Part shown: one piece after another, positions 17,229-27,100 of the stretch
Numbering within the stretch: the stretch's first letter is position 1
Layout: each line of letters starts with the position of its first letter
Origin: Faecalibacterium sp. I4-1-79
Lineage (GTDB): Bacteria > Bacillota > Clostridia > Oscillospirales > Ruminococcaceae
DNA length: 64,000 bases
Assembly (NCBI RefSeq): GCF_023347235.1
Contig: NZ_CP094467.1
Coordinates: 558,001-622,000, forward strand
Direction: 5' to 3'
Translations under genes and position numbers: made by a program
The notes under the pieces: model-generated
What the model saw: the letters and a program-made list of their open reading frames with translations, nothing else
The model's database searches: none
Told to the model about the DNA's origin: nothing

Positions 17229-17340
17229 GCAATGCTCCTTTCCGCTCACAGAGGAGAGCTTTCAGAACTCACTACTGTAAGTGTACCATGAAATATAGAA
17301 TCATACAAGAATTAAGTGACATCGAAATAGAGCAGTTTTA

Positions 17341-17938
17341 TTATGCTACGTTCAATCTGGTGGCTTTGTAGCAGTCTGCGCACATTCCCTCATGGGGAGC
17401 TGCAAACTCTGCCGCCTGCATGATGGAGCCGTCCTCCTTCAGCTTGACCCTCTTGATGGGCTGGTTGCACCGGGCACAGATAGGTATACGCTCCTGCACC
17501 GCCAAAACGGGCATCTGCCTTGAACTCGCGCACGAACAGCAGCACCCGGCTTCCCTTTGCCCGGTGATGGATGTACCGCTGCCCGGTGGCAGAGTTTTCG
17601 GCGGTGGTGCTCTGGCTCTGCCAGTGGAACAGGCTTTCGTTGATGGAATAGTCCTTGTACATGGTGGTGGGGGAGTAATCCTTATCCGCTTTGTTCAGGG
17701 TCACAAAGAATACGTCCAGCTGCTTTTCCGGCAGCCACTTCACGCCCTCGCGGACAGTGGCAGGCTTCAAAAAGTCCAGTGCCACTAGCAGCTGGTCGCG
17801 GGTATAGGTGCAGTGCAGGTCCAGCGGACAAGCAAAGCCCACATCCACAGGTTCGTCGATAAAATCAATGCGGTCATATTGATACTGCAAAAGTGCCTGC
17901 AGCTCCCCCCAGCAAAACGGGACTATCCGAGAGAGCAT
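17341..17938 (-). pseudogene. C-terminal fragment of a DUF3427-type helicase, frameshifted
   Basis: The frame from 17938 gives a piece typical of the DUF3427 region of DEAD/DEAH helicases (TLNKADKDYSPTTMYKDYSI ... HHRAKGSRVLLFVREFK). Around 17480-17500 the frame shifts; the other frame then reads a zinc-ribbon-like end, CARCNQPIKRVKLKEDG ... CADCYKATRLNVA, and stops at 17341. The helicase motor and N-terminus are missing. The divergent fragment at 18088 looks like the N-terminal nuclease domain of the same kind of protein. Confidence 0.7.
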
Positions 17939-18087
17939 ACAGGTTATGATGCTACAATAAAAAGAGACTGATGCAGTGCAACCCGTGCATTGCTTTCGTT
18001 TGGTTGCAGGAGTAAAATAAAAATGATTTATTATAGATTGTCAGAACCTCTAAAAGGTGATAAGGTTTAAAATAACAGGCGACCATC

Positions 18088-18375
18088 ATGGAGCCAAAAG
18101 CAACCGGTGTCAACAGCCGTGCAGAGGAGCTGTTTGTACAGCTTTTCTGTGAGGCTTTTGGCCCAGAAAAGACCGAAAATCTGCAGGTCCAGTACCCCTG
18201 TGTGGACATCTATGGTCGGCACCGCTATATCGACTTTGCGCTGGAATCTCCTGAGTCCAAAATCGCAATCGAAATTGACGGCGAGACCTACCACAACCCC
18301 AGCAAGGTGTCCGAAAACAAATACGCTGATGACCTCCTGAAACAGAAGTTCAGCGGCAAGCAAAAAAGCTCTTGA
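18088..18375 (+). pseudogene. N-terminal nuclease-like fragment of a helicase
   Basis: 95 residues: RAEELFVQLFCEAFGPEK ... YIDFALESPESKIAIEIDGETYHNP. The IDFAL ... IAIEIDG pattern is that of a DUF559/Vsr-like endonuclease fold, as found at the start of some DUF3427 helicases. After residue ~88 it runs straight into a terminator hairpin (KQKSS-stop). Together with the minus-strand fragment at 17341-17938 it suggests one gene broken by deletion plus inversion. It could also be a small free-standing gene. Confidence 0.6.
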
Positions 18376-18403
18376 CCTCTATATTAAAGGCCAAGAGCTT
18401 TTT
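18362..18403 (+). terminator. Terminator at the end of the nuclease fragment
   Basis: AAAAAAGCTCTTG ... CAAGAGCTTTTT. The stem is the same as in the repeat modules, so this may be the scar of a fifth module that cut the helicase gene. Confidence 0.8.
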
Positions 18404-18460
18404 GCAAAGATGATGCTGTAAAGAAGTAAAACAGTGAAAGCAATAAGAACAGGTGGTCAA

Positions 18461-19267
18461 TTACTTTGCATTTTTTGCATGCGTTGCGCTAACCAGTGAT
18501 TGAGAAGGCGTTAATGGAGCAAGCCATACTTTGCCAGTTCCCTTATAAACATTTACCAGACCCTCACCGGATGCGGCAGAACCAAGCAAGGTTTTTCCGG
18601 AACGTTCAACCGTAAAGCTGAGACTGCCGGACCAGCAAATCGCAAAGCTGCCATCAATTTTTAAAACGTCGTCTTGAAGGTCGATTTCTACGATTTCCGA
18701 ACGGGGAACATTGCTTTCCAGTACACATACACCATTGCCAGCAAGCCGTAGATTGAAGAGCTCTTCATTTCCGAGTGCTGCAGAAGAAAGCGAGGAGCGT
18801 GCCTGAATCTCGTGCTTGACAGTGGATTCACAGGCCAGGAACATGCCGTCTTCCATTACAAGACCGCCTGTCCAGTCACCGACATTTTCGGTCAGAAGAT
18901 ATTTATAGGTGGGTTCGGTCACGAGCACACCCGTTCCGACGTACTCCGGCTTGATTGCGCTTTCTTTTGTGACGGAACTTTTTACCATTTTGCCTAAGAA
19001 GTCGCCAACACCCTTCAATCCGGTGGTTGCTTGCACGTTGCCAACAATGTACTGCATTGCGCCCGCTTGGAGAACAAGCCCAACTTTTCCGTTGAGATTG
19101 GCAATGGCCTGTTTCCGTTTGACATTCATCTGGCTCATATAGTATTCTTCCATTGCATTGCAAGGCGCTACGGAGAAATCGACATTGTGCTCAACAATGG
19201 AGAAGATACCCTTCTGTTCGGTGACGATGTGACTTGTCTGATTTGCCAGATTGTTGATTTTAAACAT
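18461..19267 (-). CDS. AIM24-family protein
   Basis: 268 residues starting MFKINNLANQTSHIVTEQKG. Beta-rich protein of the AIM24/DUF124 family, with the typical MQYIVGNVQATTGLKG and ERSGKTLLGSAASGEGLVNVYKGTGKVWLAP segments. Bacterial members are small cytoplasmic proteins of unclear function. The start is the ATG at 19267; the ribosome site is weak. It ends the AT-rich island. No neighbour on the same strand suggests a pathway. Confidence 0.85.
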   Translation of the reverse strand: MFKINNLANQTSHIVTEQKGIFSIVEHNVDFSVAPCNAMEEYYMSQMNVKRKQAIANLNGKVGLVLQAGAMQYIVGNVQATTGLKGVGDFLGKMVKSSVTKESAIKPEYVGTGVLVTEPTYKYLLTENVGDWTGGLVMEDGMFLACESTVKHEIQARSSLSSAALGNEELFNLRLAGNGVCVLESNVPRSEIVEIDLQDDVLKIDGSFAICWSGSLSFTVERSGKTLLGSAASGEGLVNVYKGTGKVWLAPLTPSQSLVSATHAKNAK

Positions 19268-19889
19268 AAGCAAATACCCCATTTCAAAGCAGATTTCGCA
19301 TTTTTGTATGCAAGATTTGGTGTCCGTAAAAATGCTTAGATAAGTAGTCACAGTACAACTGAATAACTCCTTAAAATTCAGTGTATCATACGTCAACTGA
19401 AAATACTATCATCAAACCACACAAAGCATTTGAGACTTTTTTGGCGAGGGGAGAGTATAGGAGTTGAAAGTTTGGCCAGTGAGAATATAAAAAAACAGGT
19501 TACTGATGCAAGTCGAAAAACTGCCGTTTGTAGCAGATCTGTAGCAAATCGAGCCTATTTAACGAATCAACGCCCTAAAAACCGAAAAGTCATCATGCAT
19601 CACACGCAGGGGGTCTGGGGTTCAAGTGTGTTTTTTATTCACGGAGGTTTGCGTTTACGCAACGGAGCGGTAAACGATCAAAGGCAGGGTATCATCACGG
19701 CGATGGTGTCCTGCCTTTTTGCTTTGCAGAAGGAAGCTTGCGTTGTGCGAGCCTGACCGCTTCCTGCAAGACAGGCGTCTAAAAAACAGCCTTGTTTCAA
19801 ACAAGGTTTTCCATTGCATTTCACGGAAAAGTGTGTTTCAATAAAAAGAGTGATACGGCGATCAGACGCAGAGAGAAGGTGGGGGCAGG
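19268..19889. other. Intergenic stretch at the island boundary
   Basis: About 620 bp with no convincing gene. It contains a terminator hairpin (19680-19720), a small CCTTG/CAAGG hairpin followed by TTTT (about 19791-19812), and a GGGGGTCTGGGGTTCAAG stretch (about 19607-19624) that faintly recalls a tRNA TC-arm but has no tRNA around it. Base composition changes from AT-rich to GC-rich here, so this may be the right edge of the accessory island. Confidence 0.5.
19680..19720 (+). terminator. Rho-independent terminator
   Basis: AAAGGCAGG ... CCTGCCTTTTT with an inner ATCATC/GATGGT pairing. No clear gene lies directly upstream on the plus strand. Confidence 0.75.
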
Positions 19890-20600
19890 ATGTTCAGGAT
19901 CGCAATCGTGGAGGATCAGGATGAAACACGGGAATGCCTGAACCGGTTCGTCCGGCAATATGCCGAGGAGCAGGGAGTACAGGTGGAGATCAGCCTCATT
20001 ACAGACGGCTCCGAAATCGCAGAGCACTATACGCCGGGGTTCGACATCATTTTTATGGATGTGGAGATGCCCCGGCTGGACGGCTTTGGCGCTGCCGAAG
20101 CCATCCGGGCAGTGGATGCGGAGGTGGTGCTGGTCTTTGTGACCAACATGGCGCAGTATGCCATCCGGGGGTACGAGGTGGACGCACTGGATTATGTGCT
20201 GAAGCCGGTGAATTATTATCAGTTCTGCACAAAGCTCTCCCGCGCCATTCAGCGGGTACAGCGGCGCAGAGGCGGGCAGGTGGTGTTGCAGCTGGCGGGT
20301 GGCGGCATCCAGCTGCTGGACACGGCGGATATCTATTATCTGGAGACCCGCAGCCGGATGCTGTACTACCACACCGCCAAAGGAGAATTTGCGGTGCGCG
20401 CCAGCCTGCAAAGCGCCGAAAAGCAGCTTGCAGAGTACCATTTTGTCCGCTGCAACCAGTGCTATCTGGTCAACTTGGCCTACGTCAAGGGCATTGAAAG
20501 CGACTTTGCCCTTGTGAAAGACGACCGGCTGGAGATCAGCCGACGGCAGCGCACGGCCTTTCTTACTGCGGTGGCGTCCTACATGGGAGGTGTGCTGTGA
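19890..20600 (+). CDS. LytTR-family response regulator
   Basis: 236 residues: receiver domain (1-120) with acidic pocket ED at 8-9, phospho-acceptor Asp57 in FDIIFMDVEMP and the switch Lys in LDYVLKPVNY; then a LytTR DNA-binding domain (about 135-236; YYLETRSRMLYYHT ... FVRCNQCYLVNLAYVKGIE). Members usually bind paired direct repeats upstream of target genes. The kinase gene starts on the last bases of this gene (GTGA overlap), so they form a two-component pair. No peptide-signal gene was seen next to it. Confidence 0.93.
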   Translation: MFRIAIVEDQDETRECLNRFVRQYAEEQGVQVEISLITDGSEIAEHYTPGFDIIFMDVEMPRLDGFGAAEAIRAVDAEVVLVFVTNMAQYAIRGYEVDALDYVLKPVNYYQFCTKLSRAIQRVQRRRGGQVVLQLAGGGIQLLDTADIYYLETRSRMLYYHTAKGEFAVRASLQSAEKQLAEYHFVRCNQCYLVNLAYVKGIESDFALVKDDRLEISRRQRTAFLTAVASYMGGVL

Positions 20601-21881
20601 CCACATCCCTGCTGAACAGCCTGCTCCGGGCGCTGCTGCGCTGGGGTGCAGCAATGGTCTTTTGTCTGCCCTTGCGGCATCGCTCCTATTTCTGGGCGCG
20701 CGCCTGCGGGATGCTGTTCCCGCTGCTTTTACTGGCGCAGCTGCTGGACCCGCTGGCGCAGTCCACAACACTGTGGCAGCAGCAGCTCTTGCTGCTGGCG
20801 CTTTATATCTCCTTTTTTGCGCTGCTTGGTGGGATGATCTACCTGTGCACGGATATCAATAAAAAAAGGAGCCATGTACTGCGCGGTGTGGAGTCTGCTT
20901 ATCGCGCAGTGCGCCTACGAGGGCTGGTGCTTTCTAGAGCTGCAATTTGCCCGGTATGGACACCCGCTGAACATGGCTTCCCCTTGGGCGGTTCTGGTAC
21001 AATTGCTGTCCGGGGCGGTATTCTTTGCGGCAGTGTACATCCTGCTGGCACGGCAGCTGCCTTATAAAGGAGGGTATCATATCGGTCCCCGGCAGCTATT
21101 CAGCGCATTTTTTATCGGCATCCTGTTCATGGTACAGGCAGCGGTGCTGGACAATTTCCGCGCGGAACAGTTTCCGCGGAGCGTTATAGCCACCATTCTG
21201 ATCGGGCAGTTCTATTTTATCACCCTGCTGTATTTTCAAAGTGAGCTGTTCAAGAAATCTGCCATGGAAAAAGAGATGAATGCCCTGAACCTGCTGTACG
21301 AGCGCCAGCGCCAGCAGTATCAGGTCGCCCGGCAGAATGTGCAGATCATCAATAAGCGCTGCCATGAACTGAAGGTGCAGATCGCCAATCTCCGCAAGCT
21401 GTCGCCTGAAGCGGTGCCGCCGGAGCGCATCGAGGAGGCCGAGCGCGCAGCCCGCCTTTATGACGCGAACCGCAACACCGGTAACGAGGTGCTGGATGTG
21501 GTGCTGACCGAGAAGAGCCTGCTGTGCGAGTCCCGGGGTATCCAGTTGAATGCCGTGGCAAACGGCAGTTGTCTTGGCTTTATCGAGGCAGGGGATCTGT
21601 ACGCGCTGTTTGCCAATGCGTTGGATCATGCTGTGGAAAGCGCAGTGCAGACCGCCCGCCCGGAGTGCCGGGTCATCGACCTGCTGGTCTGTGTGCGGCA
21701 GGGCTTTGTGGTGGTGAATATCATCAGTCCGCTGCGCCCGCCGGAAAAGCAGGCAAACCGTTCTACACAGTATGAGCTGAAGGTGATCCGGCGTATCGTA
21801 CAGAAATATAAAGGCACGCTGACCTTGGAAGAGCAGGGCGAATTCTTTGCGGAAAAGATCATCTTTCCGCTGCAAAAATAA
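20597..21881 (+). pseudogene. GHKL sensor histidine kinase split by a frameshift at an A7 run
   Basis: From GTG 20597 the first ~88 codons encode three hydrophobic spans (LLLLAQLLD, LLLLALYISFFALLGGMIYL). At 20861-20867 there are seven A; losing one A joins this frame to the second frame (KKGAMYCAVWSLL), which supplies three more spans, a coiled linker with the likely H-box (NKRCHELKVQIANLRKL) and a GHKL-type ATPase domain ending at 21881. The intact protein would be ~427 residues, normal for AgrC-like kinases. As written, only the second part from ATG 20874 (335 residues) could be made separately; its AAGGAG is just 2 nt from the ATG. This could be mutation, sequencing error, slippage or phase variation. 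Confidence 0.75.
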
Positions 21882-21895
21882 GTTAAGGAAACGGC

Positions 21896-21945
21896 AGCCG
21901 CCGCAGAATTTTCGAAAACGGAAGTCCTGCGGCGGCTTTCTTTTT
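21896..21945 (+). terminator. Terminator after the two-component pair
   Basis: AGCCGCCGCAG / CTGCGGCGGCT stem followed by TTCTTTTTG. Confidence 0.9.
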
Positions 21946-22053
21946 GTAGTTTGTTGGATACATCTGTTTGTGAAAAATATACAAATATATCGGTTCACAT
22001 TTGGGAGCCGAAAACCGAATGCGCACGCAAAGCGACCGATTTTCGCGGGCATC

Positions 22054-22081
22054 TTGCGAAATGCGGTTGCTTTGATAAAAT
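22054..22081 (+). promoter_or_regulatory. Probable promoter of the GH2 gene
   Basis: TTGCGA (22054-22059), 16-bp spacer, TAAAAT (22076-22081), 62 bp before the GH2 ATG. The only reasonable match in the 21946-22143 gap. Confidence 0.5.
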
Positions 22082-22143
22082 AACAACGAAAGAAAAATGT
22101 ACGGAAAAATTACCGGAGCACAGCGAAAAACAGGAGGAATCGG

Positions 22144-24063
22144 ATGCGTAGTATTGCAAAGCTTATGAAGGACTGGCAGTTTACCGGCCCGGACGGCGTG
22201 ACCGCTGCCGTAGCACTGCCCCACACCTGGAACGCCGTGGATGGACAGGACGGCGGTAACGATTACTGGCGGGGTACCTGCACCTACCGCACCAGCTTTG
22301 CAGCACCGGCCTTTGACCCGGCACAGCAGCAGGTCTGGCTGCAGTTTGAGGGCGTCAATTCCAGCGCTGCCGTGCTGCTGAACGGTCAACAGCTCTGCAC
22401 CCATGACGGCGGCTACTCCACCTTCCGGGCAGAGATCACGGAGCTGCTGCAGGCAGAAAACCAGCTCACGGTGCAGGTAGACAACAGCGTCAACGACCGC
22501 GTTTATCCCCAGAAAGCAGATTTTACCTTCTACGGCGGCATCTACCGGGATGTGAGCCTGCTGGTGGTGAACAAGAACCACATTGCACTGGGTCACTTTG
22601 GCGACACCGGCGTGAAAATCACCCCCGATCTGAAAGAGGGCAGCGCCGACATTCAGGTGGAGACGCTGGTGGAAGGCGAGGGCACTGTTGTGGTGGAGCT
22701 GCTGGATGCCGAGGGCAGCACCGTTGCAAAGGGTGAAGGCCCAAAGGCTTCCCTCCATCTGGAGGCTCCCCACCTGTGGAACGGCGTGAAGGATCCCTAC
22801 CTGTACACCTGTATCGTCCGTTTGATGCAGGACGGCAAGCCGGTGGACGAAGTGACCACCAAGGTGGGTCTGCGCAGCTTCTCGGTGGATGCGAAAAAGG
22901 GCTTTTTCCTCAATGGCAAGCCTTATCCGCTCCACGGCGTTTCCCGCCATCAGGACCGCAAGGGTCTGGGCAATGCCATCACCCGGGAGATGCACGATGA
23001 GGATATGGCGCTGATCCGGGAGCTGGGTGCAAACACCGTCCGTCTGGCACACTACCAGCACGACCAGTATTTCTACGACCTGTGCGACAAGTATGGTATG
23101 GTGGTCTGGGCAGAGATTCCCTATATCTCCGAGCACCTGCCCAATGGCCGGGAAAATACCATCAGCCAGATGAAAGAGCTGATCCACCAGAACTATAACC
23201 ACCCCTCCATCGTCTGCTGGGGCGTGTCCAACGAGATCACCATCTCCACCAAGGATAAGGCGGATATGCTGGATAACCATCGGGTGCTCAACGAGCTGTG
23301 CCACAAGATGGACCCCACCCGCCTGACCACCTTGGCCTGCTACGCCATGTGCGGCCCCTTCAACTCGGTGGCGCACATCACCGATCTGGTCAGCTGGAAC
23401 CTGTATCTGGGCTGGTATGTGCCGGGGCTGTTTTTGAATGACCTGTGGATGGGCTTTTTCCATCTGGTATACCCCAACCGTCCGCTGGGCTTTTCCGAGT
23501 ACGGTGCCGAGGGTATGCCCAATCTCCACAGTGCCCACCCCCGCCGGGGCGACCACACCGAGGAGTATCAGGCCAAGTACCACGAGTACATGCTGAAGTG
23601 CTTTGACCGCCACCCGTGGCTGTGGGCGACCCACGTCTGGAATATGTTCGACTTTGCAGCAGACGCCCGGGATCAGGGCGGCGAGCCGGGCATGAACCAC
23701 AAGGGTTTGGTCACCTTTGACCGAAAGACCAAAAAGGACAGCTTTTACCTCTATAAAGCGTGGTGGAGCGAGGAGAACTTCGTTCATATCTGCTCCAAGC
23801 GGTTCACCGACCGCACCGAGAAGGAGATCGAGGTCAAGGTCTACTCCAACCAGAAATCCGTTACCCTGTATGCGGACGGCAAAAAGCTGGCAGAGCAGAC
23901 CGGGGAGCATATCTTTAAGTTCCGCGTGCCGCTGCACGGAAAGGTGGAGCTGAAAGCCGTTGCAGGCGACTGCATCGACACCGCCTGCTTCCGCAGCGTG
24001 GCGGCCCCGAACCCCAGCTACAAGCTGGTAAAAACCAAGTCGAAGAGTGCGAACTGGGTCTGA
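22144..24063 (+). CDS. GH2 beta-galactosidase/beta-glycosidase
   Basis: 639-residue cytoplasmic glycoside hydrolase of family 2, with no signal peptide. Domain order: jelly-roll sugar-binding (1-165), immunoglobulin-like sandwich (165-265), TIM barrel (265-580) and a short C-terminal beta domain. The acid/base Glu364 is in WGVSNEI and the nucleophile Glu452 in FSEYGAEG. The pattern looks more like the short beta-galactosidases than beta-glucuronidases, but substrate is not certain. AGGAGG lies 6 nt before the ATG. It heads a block with a surface GH3 and a sugar symporter. Confidence 0.9.
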   Translation: MRSIAKLMKDWQFTGPDGVTAAVALPHTWNAVDGQDGGNDYWRGTCTYRTSFAAPAFDPAQQQVWLQFEGVNSSAAVLLNGQQLCTHDGGYSTFRAEITELLQAENQLTVQVDNSVNDRVYPQKADFTFYGGIYRDVSLLVVNKNHIALGHFGDTGVKITPDLKEGSADIQVETLVEGEGTVVVELLDAEGSTVAKGEGPKASLHLEAPHLWNGVKDPYLYTCIVRLMQDGKPVDEVTTKVGLRSFSVDAKKGFFLNGKPYPLHGVSRHQDRKGLGNAITREMHDEDMALIRELGANTVRLAHYQHDQYFYDLCDKYGMVVWAEIPYISEHLPNGRENTISQMKELIHQNYNHPSIVCWGVSNEITISTKDKADMLDNHRVLNELCHKMDPTRLTTLACYAMCGPFNSVAHITDLVSWNLYLGWYVPGLFLNDLWMGFFHLVYPNRPLGFSEYGAEGMPNLHSAHPRRGDHTEEYQAKYHEYMLKCFDRHPWLWATHVWNMFDFAADARDQGGEPGMNHKGLVTFDRKTKKDSFYLYKAWWSEENFVHICSKRFTDRTEKEIEVKVYSNQKSVTLYADGKKLAEQTGEHIFKFRVPLHGKVELKAVAGDCIDTACFRSVAAPNPSYKLVKTKSKSANWV

Positions 24064-24175
24064 GTACCGGTCCACACCTTGGAATAAATTGCCGCACTTT
24101 GGAAAATGGCTGCGCCACAGCGGCCATAAAAAAGCCTGCGGCGATCGCTGACACACACAAGAAAAGGAGAACAAC

Positions 24176-27100
24176 ATGAAGAAGGGCAAGAAGAAAGGCT
24201 CTGGCGTTGTACTGTGGAGCATCCTTACGGTGCTTTTTACGGTACTGTTCGCCGGTGCCTGCATCGGTTCCAATCTGGCATTTGCCAGTGCACAGGCCGT
24301 GAACATTGCACTGAAGACCCCCACCCACAAGACCGTGGGCAAGGACGACAGTGCCGTGTATTACGAGAGTGATTTCAGCAGTGTGGAAGAGCTGGAAGCA
24401 CACGATAAGGAAATTGCAGAGCAGCTTACCGGTGAGGGTGCTGTGCTGCTGAAGAACGATAACAACACCCTGCCTCTGGCTGCGGGCAGCAAGGTGTCTA
24501 CGCTCAGCCATTCCAGCGTGGACGTTGTGACCTGCGGTACCGGCTCTGCCGATATCGACACCTCCAAGGCTCCCACCTGGAAGCAGGCTCTGGAGGATGT
24601 GGGCTTTGACGTGAACCCGGTGCTGTGGGACTTCTACACCAACGGTGCAGGCAAGGACTATGTCCGCTCTCCCAGCAAGGGTACCAGTTTGGGTGACCGC
24701 TCTGCATGGCACATCAACGAAGTGCCTGTCTCCCTGTACAGCACGAACGTCAAGGCTGCGGATGCGGCAGCCGGTGCAAACATCGCCGATGTGCGCTCCA
24801 GCTTTGCCTCCTACGGCGATGCCGCCATCGTAATGCTCTCCCGTGTGGCCGGTGAGGGTGCTGATCTGGAGTACGGCGATTTTGTGGATGGCACCAATGT
24901 GCTGTCCCTGACCAACGAAGAAAAGGATATGCTGAAGATGGCCAAGGAGGAGTTTGCACGCACCATCGTGCTGATCAACTCCACCAACGCCATGGAGTGC
25001 GATTTCCTCAATGATCCCGAGTACGGCGTGGACGCCGCTCTGTGGATCGGCTACACCGGCTCTTACGGCCTGAATGCCGTGGCAGATATTCTGGCCGGCA
25101 ATGTGAACCCCAGCGGCCATCTGGTGGACACCTACTGCTACGACAACACCACCGCACCCGGTCTGGTGGACTACTATGCAAACCAGTACACCAACTATGA
25201 CGAGAAGGATACCAGCAAGTGGTATTCTGTTGCAAACGGCGGTCTGGACGGCAACGGTTACTACACCACCTATCAGGAAGGCATCTATGTGGGCTACCGT
25301 TACTACGAGACCCGCTACGAGGATGTGGTCATGGGCACCCAGAACGTGGGCGAGTACGACTACGCCTCCACCGTGGCCTATCCCTTTGGCTACGGCATGA
25401 GCTACACCACCTTTGACTGGTCCAACTTCCAGTCCTCCTACGATGCCGCTACCGACAGCTTCAACATCAGCGTGGATGTGAAGAACACCGGCTCTGTGGC
25501 AGGTAAGGAAGTGGTGCAGGCTTACTTCCAGTCCCCCTATACCGAGTACGATAAGGCAAACGGCATCGAGAAGGCTTCTGTGGAGCTGTGCGGCTTTGGC
25601 AAGACCCAGCTGCTGGCCCCCGGCGAAAGCGAGACTGTTACCATCAACGTGCCCCGCAGTGAGCTGGCCTGCTACGACGAGAATGTGGCACAGACCTATA
25701 TTCTGGAGGCCGGTGATTACTACCTGACCGCCGCACACAATGCCCACGATGCTGTGAACAATGTTCTGGCTGCCAAGGGCTACACCACTGCCAACGGCAT
25801 GACCGCCAACGGCGATGCCGCTTTCACTTACACCTACACCAACGGTGTGACCGATACCGAGACCTACTCCATCTCTGCTGTGACCGGCGAGAAGATCACC
25901 AACCAGCTGGATTCTGCCGACATGACCTACTACGGTTATGACGAGATGAATATGCTCACCCGTGCCAACTGGACCGGCACCTGGCCGGAGAAGATCGCCA
26001 TTGAGGCCAACGATGCCTTGCTGGTGGATATCAACCCGTATCAGAGCTACAAGGGCATTGATGGCTCTACCACCGAGATGCCCACTATGGGTGCCGACAA
26101 CGGCATGACGCTGGGCATGATGATCGGCAAGGATTACGATGATCCGGATTGGGACAAGCTGCTGGATCAGGTCACCTATGAGGAAATGGCCGAACTGGTG
26201 GGCAAGGGATATCACAACACCGCTATGGTGCAGAGCGTTTCCAAGCCTGCCACTACCGATGATAACGGCCCGCAGGGCTTTACCCAGACCCTGACCGGTG
26301 TAGCCACCTGTCATGCTGCTTACAGCGACGAAAACATCATGGCCGCCACCTTCAATGTGGACCTGATGAAGGAAGTGGGCATCTGCATCGGCAACGATAT
26401 GCTGGATCTGGGCGCTTCCGGCCTGTACGGCCCTGCTATGAACATCCACCGCACTGCTTACTCCGGCCGCAACTTTGAGTATTACTCCGAGGATCCGTTC
26501 CTCTCCGGCAAGATTGCAGCCGCCGAGGTGGAGGGCATCCAGTCCAAGGGCGTGTATGTCTACATCAAGCACTTTGCCCTGAACGATACGGAATCCAAGT
26601 GCCGCTGCATTGCAACCTTCACCAGCGAGCAGGCCATCCGCGAAGTCTACCTGAAGAGCTTTGAGACCGCTGTCACTGAGGGCGGTGCCAAATGCGTCAT
26701 GAACGCATTCGCCCGCATCGGAGGCATCTGGTCCGGCGCACACAAGGGCCTGCAGACCAACATCCTGCGCGGCGAGTGGGGTCTGACCGGCTTTAACCTG
26801 ACCGACTTCTCTGGCAATGCCGCCTTTGCAAACTACGGCATCACCATGAAGAGCTTCGACGTGGCACAGGGTCTGCTGGCAGGCACCGACAGCTGGGATT
26901 CCAGTGCACAGCAGTGGACCAGCGAACTGATCAAGACCTATCAGGGTGACCCCGATATCACCCAGGCCATGCGGGAGGCTACCCACCGTATTCTGTACAC
27001 TGTGGCCAACTCCAATGCCATGAATGGCTTTACCGCAGATACCAAGATCGTGGGGGTGACCCCGTGGTGGAAGATTGCACTGATCTGCGTTGATGTGGTG

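Noticed and set aside
17288-17371. 27-codon plus-strand frame MKYRIIQELSDIEIEQ
   Set aside because: No ribosome site, overlaps the end of the helicase fragment, and no family resemblance.
19600-19630. Possible tRNA 3' end or attachment site (GGGGTTCAAG)
   Set aside because: No acceptor or anticodon stems can be drawn around it.
19430-19756. 108-codon plus-strand frame in the island-boundary gap
   Set aside because: Composition and codon use unlike a gene, runs through a terminator hairpin, no domain.
22010-22053. Imperfect inverted repeat CGAAAACCG / CGATTTTCG before the GH2 gene
   Set aside because: Too many mismatches to claim an operator.
23915-26986. Very long minus-strand frame opposite the GH2/GH3 genes
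   Set aside because: Shadow of GC-rich coding sequence; lacks ribosome site and any recognisable domain, while the plus strand has clear GH3 motifs.
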